A DNA stretch of 64,000 bases from Thermoplasmata archaeon (GCA_035622275.1 DASPVQ010000014.1:48996-112995), one strand, 5' to 3'. Shown: positions 8,154 to 15,830, counted from the first letter of the stretch. Numbers and translations are program-made. The notes: generated by a model from the letters alone, not told the origin.

Positions 8154-9239
8154 ATGGCCGCCGGCACGAGCCCGTTGCCGCATCCGTTCTTCCGCCCGCC
8201 CCGGGCGGGCGCGGCCCCGCTCGTGGCGCCGTGCGAACTGCGCCGGTTGCTCGAGGGCCCCTCGCCGCCCTACCTGCTCGACGTGCGCCCGGCCGCCGAG
8301 CGAGCGATCGCCCATCTCTCCGGCGACCGCTCCGTCCCGCTCGAAGCCCTGCCCGCCGCGCTCGCCTCGCTGCCCCGGGACCGCGCCATCGTCGCGTACG
8401 ATCAGTTCGGTGCCCGCGCGCGCCAGGCGACCGAGTTCCTCCAGGCCCGCGGGTTCCCGCTCGCGGTCGCGCTCGAGGGAGGTCTCGACGAGTACGCGCG
8501 GGTCGCCGATCCGGCGATCGCGCGCTACGACCTCGATGCGGGCGGCCTCGATCTGGTCGTTCGCCAGATACCGCGACCCGACTCGGGCTGCCTCGCGTAC
8601 CTTCTCGCGGACCCCGTGGAGCGCGCGGCGGTCATCGTCGACCCCGGCCGGGAGGTCGGGCCGTACCTCGAGCTCCTGCACGAGGAGGACTGGCAGCTGC
8701 GCGCGATCCTCGAGACCCACACGCACGCTGACCATCTGGCGGGGCACGCCGCACTGCACGCGGCGACCTCGGCCCCGATCTACGTCAGCCACCGCTCGCC
8801 CGCCGAGTACCCGCACCACGCGCTGAGCGAGGACGCCGCGCTCGCGTTCGGGCGCGAGGAGATCCGGGTGCTGGAGACCCCGGGCCATACGCGCGACCAC
8901 CTCACGCTCGGCGTGCGGGACAAGATCTTCACCGGCGACACGCTCTTGCTGGGATCCTGCGGCCGCACCGACCTCGGGGATGGCTCGGCCGACCGGCTCT
9001 GGGAGAGCCTCACGGACAAGCTGCTGCGTCTGCCGGCCGAGACCGAGGTGTACCCCGCGCACTACGGACCCCGGCACGCCCTGAGCGAGCGCTACGTCTC
9101 GACCCTCGGCTTCGAGCGCGCGGTCAACGAGGCGCTCGCTCAGCCGACCCGCGAGGCGTTCGTCGCGTACATGACCGAGGGATGGCCCCCGAAGCCCGCC
9201 GACTTCGACCGGATCGTCCGGACGAACCTCGCCGAGTGA
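8154..9239 (+). CDS. Rhodanese-like plus metallo-beta-lactamase fold persulfide dioxygenase (ETHE1-like)
   Basis: 361-aa two-domain sulfur-metabolism protein. Residues about 15-115 form a rhodanese fold (YLLDVRPAAERAIAHLSG), but the active-site cysteine is replaced: the loop reads YDQFGAR with Asp at residue 83. Residues about 125-361 are an MBL domain with the metal motif THTHADHL at 188-195, and the ETHE1/glyoxalase II signature FTGDTLLLGSCGRTDL followed by PAHYG. The family oxidises glutathione or other persulfides to sulfite with an iron centre. In fused enzymes the rhodanese usually feeds or drains persulfide; here it looks catalytically dead and may be structural. Start chosen from the TATA position. 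Confidence 0.85.
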   Translation: MAAGTSPLPHPFFRPPRAGAAPLVAPCELRRLLEGPSPPYLLDVRPAAERAIAHLSGDRSVPLEALPAALASLPRDRAIVAYDQFGARARQATEFLQARGFPLAVALEGGLDEYARVADPAIARYDLDAGGLDLVVRQIPRPDSGCLAYLLADPVERAAVIVDPGREVGPYLELLHEEDWQLRAILETHTHADHLAGHAALHAATSAPIYVSHRSPAEYPHHALSEDAALAFGREEIRVLETPGHTRDHLTLGVRDKIFTGDTLLLGSCGRTDLGDGSADRLWESLTDKLLRLPAETEVYPAHYGPRHALSERYVSTLGFERAVNEALAQPTREAFVAYMTEGWPPKPADFDRIVRTNLAE

Positions 9240-9290
9240 GCACCGGTTTCCCCCGACGCAAGGCTGTTTCTCCGCTCGCACCGCGGTACC

Positions 9291-9297
9291 GTTAAGC
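9291..9297 (+). promoter_or_regulatory. TATA-like element upstream of the MetE-like operon
   Basis: GTTAAGC centred 26 bp before the ATG at 9320. The same weak TATA variant (GTTAAG, CTTAAG or GCTAAG) recurs at this distance before several genes here and implies leaderless transcription. Confidence 0.5.
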
Positions 9298-9319
9298 CCG
9301 TGGCGCGGTCGTCCCGCCG

Positions 9320-10297
9320 ATGATCGTTCGGACCGGGCTCACCGGGCCGTTCCCGCGGCCCGAGGCGCTCGTCGCGGCGACCCGCGACCTGGACCGCGGC
9401 CGTGCCAGCCCCGACGCGGTCGAGGAGGTGTTCGCCCGCACCGAAGCGGAGGTCGTGGCGCTCGAGGACCGGCTCGGGCTCGACACGCGGACGGGCGGCT
9501 ACCTGCGCTGGATGGACCTGTTCCGTCCGTTCGCCGAGACCTGGGAAGGCTTCAGCGTGGGTCCGCTCACCCGCTGGTTCCAGACGAACACCTTCTACCG
9601 CCAGCCGATCCTCCACGCGCCGCCGGGCCGGGTCCCCGGGGCGATCGCCGCCCGCCTGCCGCTCCCCGCCCGCGCGGACCCGGCCCGTGGCGGGGTGATC
9701 CTCCCGGGGCCGTACACGTTCGCCGGCCTGCTCGACAACCGCTCGGGGGAGGCCGACGAGGCGCTCGTGCATCGGCTCGGGCGCCTGCTCTCGGAGGAAG
9801 GCCGCGAGCTCGCCGGCCTCGGCTTCGGTGCGTTCCAGTTCACCGAACCGCTGCTCGTCGACCGGCCCCCGGAGGGCGCGCTCGCGGAAGCGGTCGTCGC
9901 CGCGTACCGGTCGATCGCGGGCGCGATCGGGCCCGGTACGGCCCTCGTCTGGACCTACGGCGCGGACGCCACCCCCGTCCTGCCGCTCCTCGACCGGCTC
10001 CCCGTGGGCGGGGTCGGCGTGGACCTGGCCGAGACCGATTGGGAGTCGCTTCCGGCCGGCGGCGAGCGACGGGGCCTCGGACTCGGGGTGATCGACCCAC
10101 GGACCACGCTCGTCGAGGACCCCGCCGAGGTCGCGCGCATCGTGCGGGAGCTCGCCGAGCGCCGTCGACCGAGCGCGATCTGGCTGGGACCGGGCGCGCC
10201 GCTCGATCTGCTTCCGTGGGAGCCGGCGACCCGAAAGCTCCACCTGCTCGCGGCCGCGCGCCAGGCGCTTGGCGACGCCGACGGAGGCCCCCGATGA
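9320..10297 (+). CDS. MetE-like protein without zinc ligands (methionine synthase partner)
   Basis: 325-aa protein of the cobalamin-independent methionine synthase/UROD barrel superfamily. Family features are GPFPRPEAL at the N-terminus, ILPGPYTFAGLLDNRS near residues 128-143, FGAFQFTEPLL, and VDLAETDWESLP. It contains no cysteine at all: the His-x-Cys and Asn-Pro-Asp-Cys-Gly positions of catalytic MetE are replaced by WTYGAD and LGPGAP. It therefore cannot bind the homocysteine-activating zinc in the usual way. Its stop overlaps the start of a zinc-competent MetE homologue (ATGA), so it probably acts as a partner subunit, comparable to the N-terminal barrel of full-length MetE. Confidence 0.75.
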   Translation: MIVRTGLTGPFPRPEALVAATRDLDRGRASPDAVEEVFARTEAEVVALEDRLGLDTRTGGYLRWMDLFRPFAETWEGFSVGPLTRWFQTNTFYRQPILHAPPGRVPGAIAARLPLPARADPARGGVILPGPYTFAGLLDNRSGEADEALVHRLGRLLSEEGRELAGLGFGAFQFTEPLLVDRPPEGALAEAVVAAYRSIAGAIGPGTALVWTYGADATPVLPLLDRLPVGGVGVDLAETDWESLPAGGERRGLGLGVIDPRTTLVEDPAEVARIVRELAERRRPSAIWLGPGAPLDLLPWEPATRKLHLLAAARQALGDADGGPR

Positions 10298-11436
10298 GCC
10301 GCCCGCTCTTCCCGGCGCAGGAGATCGGGAGCCTGATGAAGCCGCGCTGGCAGATCCTCGGCCAGCACGCCGAGCCGCTCGACGAGTCGGCACGATCGGA
10401 ATTCGTTCGCGAGAACGAGCGCACCCACTTCGCCTCCGAGCTCCCCGGGGCCGCCGATGCGCTCCTCGCTGGTCACGCGCGCGAGCTCGGGGGCGAGGCC
10501 GTCCGCGACCTGGGCGCGCTGTTCGCCCTGCGCCTGCTCGAGCGGGCCGGCCTCGCCCGCGTCTACGACGGCGAGGCCCGTCGTATCGAGATGTACGAGT
10601 ACCCGATCCGCCAGATGCGCGGCTTCCAGTTCCAGGGCCACGTCCGCTCCTTCGACAACAAGTACTACCTCAAGGCCGCCGTCACCGACGAGGTCCGCCT
10701 CGAGCATCCGTACCATCTGGAGGAGTTCGACTTCGTGCGGCGGCACGCGCACGGCGAGCCGAAGCTCCCGATCACGGGGCCCTACACCCTCGCCGACTGG
10801 TCGTACAACGAGTTCTATCTCGCCCGGCAGCGCGGCTGGAAGGGGCGCGCGGTGCGGCGGGCCGCGCAACGTGACTTCGTGGTCGACCTCGCCCGCCGGG
10901 CGATCCGGCCGACCCTCGCCGCGCTGATCGAGCACGGCTGTCGGGTCATCCAGATCGACGAACCGGCCGCGGGCACGCACCCGGACGAGGCGGACCTCGT
11001 GGTCGAGGGATTCAATGCGGCGACCGACGGGCTCGATGCGGAGTTCTCGATGCACATCTGCTACTCGGACTACCGCGCGCTCCTGCCCGAGCTGCTCGAG
11101 GCGAAGCGGTGCCGGCAGTGGGCCTGGGAGTTCGCGAACCGAGACCGCGACGGTCGGGACGGCTACGAGGTGCTGCGCGCGCTCGCGGACTACGGCGACA
11201 CCCGTGAGGTCGGCCTCGGGGTCGTGGACGTGCACCGCGACGAGGTCGAACGCCCGGCCACGGTCGCCGATCGGATCCGCCGCGCGGTCGGCTACCTCGG
11301 CGACCCCGCCCGCATCTGGGTGAACCCGGACTGCGGGTTGCGCACCCGCGGCCTCGACGTCGCTCGGCGCAAGCTCGAGGCGACGGTCGCCGGCGCCGCG
11401 CTCGCGCGCGAGGACTTCGAGTCCGGACGGCGCTAG
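10294..11436 (+). CDS. Core-type cobalamin-independent methionine synthase
   Basis: 380-aa MetE-family catalytic protein, probably methylating homocysteine. It starts FPAQEIGSLMKPRWQ, has GPYTLADWSYNEFYL, and retains the zinc ligands: His254 and Cys256 in MHICYSDY and Cys347 in NPDCGL, with IQIDEPAAGTHPDE as the substrate loop. It is far shorter than the full MetE of about 750 aa and corresponds to its C-terminal catalytic half, like the core-MetE enzymes described from archaea and anaerobic bacteria that may use a methyl donor other than folate. The upstream gene encodes a zinc-less paralogue in a 4-nt overlap. The methyl donor is unknown. Confidence 0.85.
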   Translation: MSRPLFPAQEIGSLMKPRWQILGQHAEPLDESARSEFVRENERTHFASELPGAADALLAGHARELGGEAVRDLGALFALRLLERAGLARVYDGEARRIEMYEYPIRQMRGFQFQGHVRSFDNKYYLKAAVTDEVRLEHPYHLEEFDFVRRHAHGEPKLPITGPYTLADWSYNEFYLARQRGWKGRAVRRAAQRDFVVDLARRAIRPTLAALIEHGCRVIQIDEPAAGTHPDEADLVVEGFNAATDGLDAEFSMHICYSDYRALLPELLEAKRCRQWAWEFANRDRDGRDGYEVLRALADYGDTREVGLGVVDVHRDEVERPATVADRIRRAVGYLGDPARIWVNPDCGLRTRGLDVARRKLEATVAGAALAREDFESGRR

Positions 11437-11455
11437 CCGCCGGACGGCACCACGG

Positions 11456-12340
11456 TCACTCGGAGAGCGGGGCGGACAGGACCTCGGCCCCGCCGGCCGC
11501 GACGAGCACCGTGTGCTCGGCCTGGGCGACCCGCCCGTGCCCGCGCTCGACGAACACGGGGTAGGACTGCAGCGAGCGTCGGGCGCGCTGGATCGCCGCG
11601 CGCTCCTCGGGGCCCTCCGCCCAGCGGACCGCGAATGGGAGCGTGCGGAAGCGCGCGAACAGTCGGGCGAGCACCGGATCCGCCGGCCCGGGGTCGGAGC
11701 GGAACCTCAGGATGTTGCCGAACGGTCCGTTCTCGATCGAGCCGCGGCCGTTGGTGGCGAACGGTTCGATCGCGACGATCTCCCCCTCGACGAACCTCCC
11801 GCCGTCGTGACCGGGCACGTTCGGCACCGACTTGCCCGCGTGCAGCAGGTAGCGCTCGATCGAGTGGCCGGTGAGCTCGACGATCGGCTTGAGGCCCCGG
11901 GCCCGGATCGCGGCCGCGACCGCCCGCCCGACCGCCTCGACCTCGGCGCCGGCGCGCACCTCCGCGATCCCAGCGCGGACCCCCTCGCGGGCCGCGCGCA
12001 CCAGGTTGTCGAAGCGGTGCGTCCCGCCGACCTCGACGGTCTCCGCCGTGTCGGCGATCGCGCCGTCGAGGTGCGCGCCGACGTCGACCTTCACGACGTC
12101 GCCGGGCTCGAACGCGAGCTCGTCGTCGGGCCCCGGCGTGAAATGCGCGGCCTCGTCGTTCCTCGAGAGGTTGACGGGGAACGCCGGCGCCGCGCCGGCC
12201 TGGCGGATGAACGCCTCGACCGTCTCGGCGACGTCGCGCCGGCGCGCGCCGGGCACCGTCAGCCGAACTCCCAGGTCCCGGGCCCGGGAGGCGATCCGCC
12301 CGGCCGCTCGCCAGCGGTCCAGCTCGTCGCGGGGCGGCAG
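11456..12340 (-). CDS. map: Type II methionine aminopeptidase, probable CTG start
   Basis: Removes N-terminal methionine from nascent proteins. Pita-bread metal ligands are visible in VKVDVGAHLDGAIADTA (two Asp), GHSIERYLLHAGKSVP (His), and IVAIEPFAT (Glu), with QAEHTVLV (Glu) near the C-terminus. The first ATG/GTG in frame is GTG at 12256, but sequence upstream reads DELDRWRAAGRIASRARDLG, which is the conserved family N-terminus. No ATG, GTG or TTG exists between the upstream sua5 stop and that segment; a CTG at 12338-12340 gives 294 aa, the normal archaeal length. Translation is probably coupled to sua5, which is in the same frame and ends only six bases earlier. Confidence 0.9.
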   Translation of the reverse strand: MPPRDELDRWRAAGRIASRARDLGVRLTVPGARRRDVAETVEAFIRQAGAAPAFPVNLSRNDEAAHFTPGPDDELAFEPGDVVKVDVGAHLDGAIADTAETVEVGGTHRFDNLVRAAREGVRAGIAEVRAGAEVEAVGRAVAAAIRARGLKPIVELTGHSIERYLLHAGKSVPNVPGHDGGRFVEGEIVAIEPFATNGRGSIENGPFGNILRFRSDPGPADPVLARLFARFRTLPFAVRWAEGPEERAAIQRARRSLQSYPVFVERGHGRVAQAEHTVLVAAGGAEVLSAPLSE

Positions 12341-12346
12341 CGAATC

Positions 12347-12913
12347 TCACCTCCTCGCGAGCGGGCGCGGTTCGGTCCCGGTGAGGTCGACCAGCGCGGA
12401 GGGGCGACCGGAGGGGCGTGGCCCGCCGGCGACGTAGACCGCGACGGCCGGGCCGAAGGTGCGGCGGACCGCGGCGATCGAGGGGCACGGAGAGGTCCCG
12501 TGCCGGTTCGCCGACGTGGCGATCACGGGGCCGGCGCGGCGGGCGAGTTCGCGCGCGATCGGATGGTCGGGCACCCTTAGGCCGATCGTCCGCCGCGCGC
12601 CGGCGATCTCGTCGGCGAAGGCGCGCCGGGCCGACGCGCTCGGCCGGGCGAGGACGGTGAACGGGCCGGGGAGGTGCGTGCGGACGAACCGCCGCGCCTT
12701 CGGCGAGAGCTCCGCGAGCGGCTCGATCTCCTCGATCGAGCTCACCGCGATCGAGATCGGCATGCCGCGGGGTCGGCCCTTGGCCGCGACGAGCCGGGCG
12801 ACGGCCGTCCGGTCGCGAGCGGACGCCCCGAGAGCGTAGAGGGTATCGGTCGGATACACTACGAGGCCCCCCGTAGCGAGCGCGCGCACCGCCGCCGCGA
12901 GCGCGGCCCCCAT
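12347..12913 (-). CDS. L-threonylcarbamoyladenylate synthase (Sua5/YrdC)
   Basis: Makes threonylcarbamoyl-AMP from threonine, bicarbonate and ATP, the first step of the t6A37 tRNA modification. Visible family motifs are VVYPTDTLYALGASA at residues 18-32, KGRPRGMPISI (KxR motif), LPGPFTVLA, IGLRVPDHPIA and VIATSANRHGTSPC. At 188 aa it is the catalytic domain only, without the C-terminal Sua5 domain. ATG at 12913 follows the ndk stop by four bases, and its stop is followed in the same frame by the methionine aminopeptidase. This forms an ndk-sua5-map operon. Confidence 0.94.
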   Translation of the reverse strand: MGAALAAAVRALATGGLVVYPTDTLYALGASARDRTAVARLVAAKGRPRGMPISIAVSSIEEIEPLAELSPKARRFVRTHLPGPFTVLARPSASARRAFADEIAGARRTIGLRVPDHPIARELARRAGPVIATSANRHGTSPCPSIAAVRRTFGPAVAVYVAGGPRPSGRPSALVDLTGTEPRPLARR

Positions 12914-12917
12914 CGGG

Positions 12918-13376
12918 CTAGAAGTACTCCTCGCCGATGCGCGAGTAGCCGAGGAACTCCTCGGGCGAGAAGTACAGCGCGAGCTCGCGGGCGGCGGACT
13001 CCAGCGAGTCGGAGGCGTGGACCAGGTTGGGCGTCAGCCCGAGGGCGAGGTCGCCCCGCACGGTCCCGGGCGCAGCGGTCTGGGGGTTCGTCGCTCCGGT
13101 CAGGAGCCGGACGACGGGTATCGCCGAGCGGCCCTCGAGGGCGATCGCGAAGACCGGCCCGGACGTGATGTGCTGGATCAGGGCCGGGTAGAACGGCTTG
13201 CCCTGGTGTTCGGCGTAGTGGCGCTGGGCCAGCTCCGGGGCGACGCGGAGGGTCTTGGCCGCGAGGATCTTGAGGCCCTTGCGCTCAAAACGGGTCAGGA
13301 TCTCCCCGACGATACCGCGCTTCACGCCGTCGGGCTTGACCAGGACGAGGGTCCGCTCGAGGTTGCCTTCCGCCAT
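12918..13376 (-). CDS. ndk: Nucleoside diphosphate kinase
   Basis: Transfers gamma-phosphate between nucleoside tri- and diphosphates through a phosphohistidine. The N-terminus RTLVLVKPDGVKRGIVGEI, HYAEHQGKPFY, and the catalytic His120 in NLVHASDS are all present. The length of 152 aa is standard. ATG at 13376 lies about 26 bp from a TATA-like CTTACC (about 13400-13406), so it is leaderless. In many archaea ndk lies immediately after rpl24e, but here about 1.7 kb with a methyltransferase and a nuclease pair separates them. Confidence 0.97.
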   Translation of the reverse strand: MAEGNLERTLVLVKPDGVKRGIVGEILTRFERKGLKILAAKTLRVAPELAQRHYAEHQGKPFYPALIQHITSGPVFAIALEGRSAIPVVRLLTGATNPQTAAPGTVRGDLALGLTPNLVHASDSLESAARELALYFSPEEFLGYSRIGEEYF

Positions 13377-13540
13377 CCCTCGGGCCGAATGCCGCCGGGG
13401 GGTAAGCCTTTCTGGCGACCGGCGCGCGGAGCCCGCGCTGGCCCTCGGCCGGGTCCGGCCCTCCCGCGACGCGCGGGAGCTCCTCGCGCCGGCCCGCCCC
13501 GCGACCCCAGGGATTTTCTCCCGCTCGGGCTCGGGCGATC

Positions 13541-14317
13541 ATGTCCCGTTCCCGGGTCCCATCCGAGGTCCGCGGATTCGACACCGGCGCGGAGGCCTAC
13601 GAGCGCGGCCGGCCTGACTACCCGGCACCGGCGGTGCGCCACCTGGGCCGCGTACTCGACCTCGGGCGCGGGCGGACGATCGTCGAGCTCGGGAGCGGCA
13701 CGGGAAAGTTCACCCGAGCGCTCGCCCCTCTCGACGCGGCACGAATCGCCGTCGAGCCGATGGCCGGCATGCGTCGGGTATTCCGCCGGGCCGTGCCCGA
13801 GGTCCCGGTGCTCGACGGGACCGCGGAGGAGATCCCGCTGCCGAGCGGGTTGGCCGACGCGGTGGTCTGCGCGCAATCGTTCCACTGGTTCCGCACCCGG
13901 CCCGCCCTCCGCGAGATCGCCCGGGTGCTGCGCCCGAGCGGCGGGCTCGCCCTGATCTGGAACACGCGCGACGAGCGGCCCGCCTTCTCGCGCGGGATCT
14001 CGCAGATCGTCGCACGCTTCGGCTGGATGAGCCCGACCGAGCGGGAGGCCCGATGGAAGCCGGCGTTCCTCGCCGGCGGGCACCGGTTCGGGCGCCTGCA
14101 CCGGCGCCGCTTCCCCCACATCCAATCGGGCTCGCGCGAGACGTTCGTCGCCCGAACGCTCTCGGTGAGCGCGATCGCTCGTCGACCACCGGCCCAGCGT
14201 CGGGCCGTGGCGCGGGCCGTCCGGCGGCTGCTGCGCCAGGACCCGACCCTCGCCGGCCACGAGACGGTCGAGCTACCGTACACCACCGAGGTCTACTGGG
14301 CGTTCCGGCGCGGTTGA
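13541..14317 (+). CDS. Class I SAM-dependent methyltransferase (UbiE/methyltransferase-11 type)
   Basis: 258-aa methyltransferase. Motif I is IVELGSGTGKFTRAL near residues 47-61, the acidic residue after motif I is in AVEPMAGM, and motif IV reads AVVCAQSFHWF with HW as in small-molecule and trans-aconitate-like enzymes. LRPSGGLALIWNTRD is the post-motif III strand. The substrate is unknown. It is alone on the plus strand among minus-strand genes and sits between ndk and the Cas4-like pair. An AT-rich element GATTTTCTC about 26 bp upstream fits a promoter. Confidence 0.85.
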   Translation: MSRSRVPSEVRGFDTGAEAYERGRPDYPAPAVRHLGRVLDLGRGRTIVELGSGTGKFTRALAPLDAARIAVEPMAGMRRVFRRAVPEVPVLDGTAEEIPLPSGLADAVVCAQSFHWFRTRPALREIARVLRPSGGLALIWNTRDERPAFSRGISQIVARFGWMSPTEREARWKPAFLAGGHRFGRLHRRRFPHIQSGSRETFVARTLSVSAIARRPPAQRRAVARAVRRLLRQDPTLAGHETVELPYTTEVYWAFRRG

Positions 14318-14324
14318 GTCCGGC

Positions 14325-14852
14325 CTAGGACCCCGGGGCCCTCGCATCGCACACCTCGCGCCAGCCGCAGCGCGCGCACTTCGCCGGCGAGGGCGTCGCC
14401 CGCCCGTCGTACGGCTCCGCGAGCGCGGCGCGCAGCCGCACGACCTCCGCGCGGGCGATGGGTGTCCACGGCAGCCGGAACTCCTGGCCGTCGCCGTAGC
14501 GGAGCAGTCCGTACGGAGGCGGACGGCCGGTCGTCTCCTCGATCAGGAGCAGGTAGGCCTCCAGCTGGACCCGGTGCGACGGCGGGGGTCCTCGGGCCGG
14601 GGCGTCGCGCGTCTTGAGCTCGATGGGGACGAGGCGCCCGTCCGGCAGCCGCCGGATCTCGTCGGGCCGGCCGGCGAGTCGGTACCGGGGCGAGCGCAGG
14701 GTGAGCGCCGCGCCCGCGTCGATCGCCACGAGGGCGCCGACGGCTGCCTCCCGTCGGCGGGCGGCGAGCGCTCGGGCGGCGGTGATCGCCAGCGCGAGGC
14801 CGGCGAGCGCGACCCCGATCGCGGCGAGGGTGTCTACGGATGGAAGATCCAT
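14325..14852 (-). CDS. Membrane-anchored PD-(D/E)XK nuclease, C-terminal half of a Cas4-like protein
   Basis: 175-aa protein with an N-terminal membrane helix (residues 9-28, followed by ARRRE) and a RecB/Cas4-type nuclease core: GRPDEI (Asp64), PIELKT (Glu78, Lys80), QLEAY (Gln96, Tyr100), then three cysteines, C159, C162 and C168, in CARCGWREVC. In Cas4 proteins these three cysteines plus one near the N-terminus hold a 4Fe-4S cluster. That fourth cysteine is absent here but present in the upstream overlapping gene. ATG at 14852 lies inside the last codons of that gene (19-nt overlap, different frame). No cas genes or CRISPR array are nearby, so a stand-alone DNA repair or defence nuclease is more likely than CRISPR adaptation. 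Confidence 0.8.
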   Translation of the reverse strand: MDLPSVDTLAAIGVALAGLALAITAARALAARRREAAVGALVAIDAGAALTLRSPRYRLAGRPDEIRRLPDGRLVPIELKTRDAPARGPPPSHRVQLEAYLLLIEETTGRPPPYGLLRYGDGQEFRLPWTPIARAEVVRLRAALAEPYDGRATPSPAKCARCGWREVCDARAPGS

Positions 14853-15094
14853 GCCAGCGCCCCGACGACGAGCAGGACCCCCAGGACGAGGGCGCCCCAG
14901 TAGGCGACCCCGTGTTCCGCCCGCCGCCGCTCCGCGGCGAGCGTGCGGGCGTGGTAGCGCGCGCCGGACCGGGCGCGCCGGCCCGAGCCGCGCGCCGGTC
15001 CCTCGGGCGGCGGATGGTCCCGGTAGAAGTGGGCCCGGGGGCAGTAGGCGTACTCGGCGAGGTCCGACGCCGATACCCACTCGGGACCGTCCAT
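14834..15094 (-). CDS. N-terminal half of a split Cas4-like membrane protein
   Basis: 86-aa protein. SASDLAEYAYCPRAHFYR at residues 8-25 resembles the Cas4 N-terminus, in which the cysteine (Cys18 here) is the first Fe-S ligand. It is followed by a basic segment (RRARSGARYHARTLAAERRR) and one membrane helix at about 65-83 ending at WIFHP. With the downstream nuclease half, which begins with its own membrane helix, the two would reproduce an N-in/C-in two-helix hairpin protein. ATG at 15094 has a TATA-like GTAAGG about 28 bp upstream. Too short to be a nuclease alone. Function is inferred from the pairing. Confidence 0.75.
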   Translation of the reverse strand: MDGPEWVSASDLAEYAYCPRAHFYRDHPPPEGPARGSGRRARSGARYHARTLAAERRRAEHGVAYWGALVLGVLLVVGALAWIFHP

Positions 15095-15166
15095 CGGTCC
15101 GGTAGCGGAGCGGATCCGCCCTTACCGATTCCCCTCGACCGGCAGCGCACCGGCGACGCGACGCAC

Positions 15167-15586
15167 TCAGGCGTCCTTCGGCGCCGGCTCCGCGTCCGCC
15201 TTCTTCTTCGGGCGCGCGCGGGGCTTCGCGGCCGGCGGGGCGGGCGGTGGCGTCGCCGCGGGGACCGTCGGCTCCGCCGGCGCGGTCACCTCCGCGGCCG
15301 GCACGGGCGCCGCGGCGGTGGGGGGGCGTTGGCGCCGGGGCCGCGCCTTGTGGGGCGGCGCCGAGGCCGCCGCCGGGGCGGTGGCGCTCGAGCGCTCGTC
15401 GGCCTTCTTGAGCGCGTGCGCCCGCGTCCACTTGAACCGGTGGCCGACGCGTCCGAGATGGAGCTGCTGCTTGCGGCAGGAGCCGGAGCAGAAGTGGAAG
15501 ACGCTCCCGTCGCGTTTGACGAACATCGAGCCGGTGCCGGGCTCGATCTCCTGGGCGCAGAACGAGCACTGGCGCTTGACGACCAT
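15167..15586 (-). CDS. rpl24e: Ribosomal protein L24e with long Ala/Pro/Lys tail
   Basis: Large-subunit ribosomal protein. Residues 1-66 are canonical L24e: zinc knuckle cysteines C7, C10, C33 and C37 (QCSFCAQEIEPGTGSMF, FHFCSGSCRKQQ), then GRVGHRFKWTRAHA. Residues 67-139 are a low-complexity Ala/Pro/Lys/Arg extension ending KKKADAEPAPKDA, more than doubling the usual 55-70 aa. The tail contains no recognisable domain. It lies 9 bp after rps28e in the L7Ae-S28e-L24e operon. Confidence 0.95.
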   Translation of the reverse strand: MVVKRQCSFCAQEIEPGTGSMFVKRDGSVFHFCSGSCRKQQLHLGRVGHRFKWTRAHALKKADERSSATAPAAASAPPHKARPRRQRPPTAAAPVPAAEVTAPAEPTVPAATPPPAPPAAKPRARPKKKADAEPAPKDA

Positions 15587-15595
15587 GGCGCCTCG

Positions 15596-15808
15596 CTAGC
15601 GGACGGAGAGCTTGCGCGCCTCGCGCGCCGTCTCCCTCAGGATCAGCACATCGCCGAGCCGGATGGGACCGGCGACGTTGCGGGTGATGATCTTGCCGCG
15701 ATCGCGGCCGGCGAGGACCCGGACCTTCACCTGGGTCGCCTCCCCCGCCATCCCCGTGCGGCCGACCAGCTCGACGACCTCGGCCGGCGAGCCCTTGTCC
15801 TCCGGCAT
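15596..15808 (-). CDS. rps28e: Ribosomal protein S28e
   Basis: 70-aa small-subunit protein found in archaea and eukaryotes. The core [38 protein letters not shown] and [16 protein letters not shown] is complete, including the invariant C-terminal REARKL. It lies between L7Ae and L24e, 22 bp downstream of the former. Expression presumably follows the L7Ae promoter. Confidence 0.97.
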   Translation of the reverse strand: MPEDKGSPAEVVELVGRTGMAGEATQVKVRVLAGRDRGKIITRNVAGPIRLGDVLILRETAREARKLSVR

Positions 15809-15830
15809 CGCTCCTCCCCCGGCGCGTTCG

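Noticed and set aside
14834..14852. Programmed ribosomal frameshift joining the two Cas4-like halves
   Set aside because: No slippery heptamer is visible in the 19-nt overlap and the downstream gene has its own ATG, so two separate proteins made by coupled initiation are simpler.
14325..15094. CRISPR-Cas adaptation module
   Set aside because: No cas1, cas2 or repeat-spacer array is present anywhere in the window; Cas4-like proteins also occur alone.
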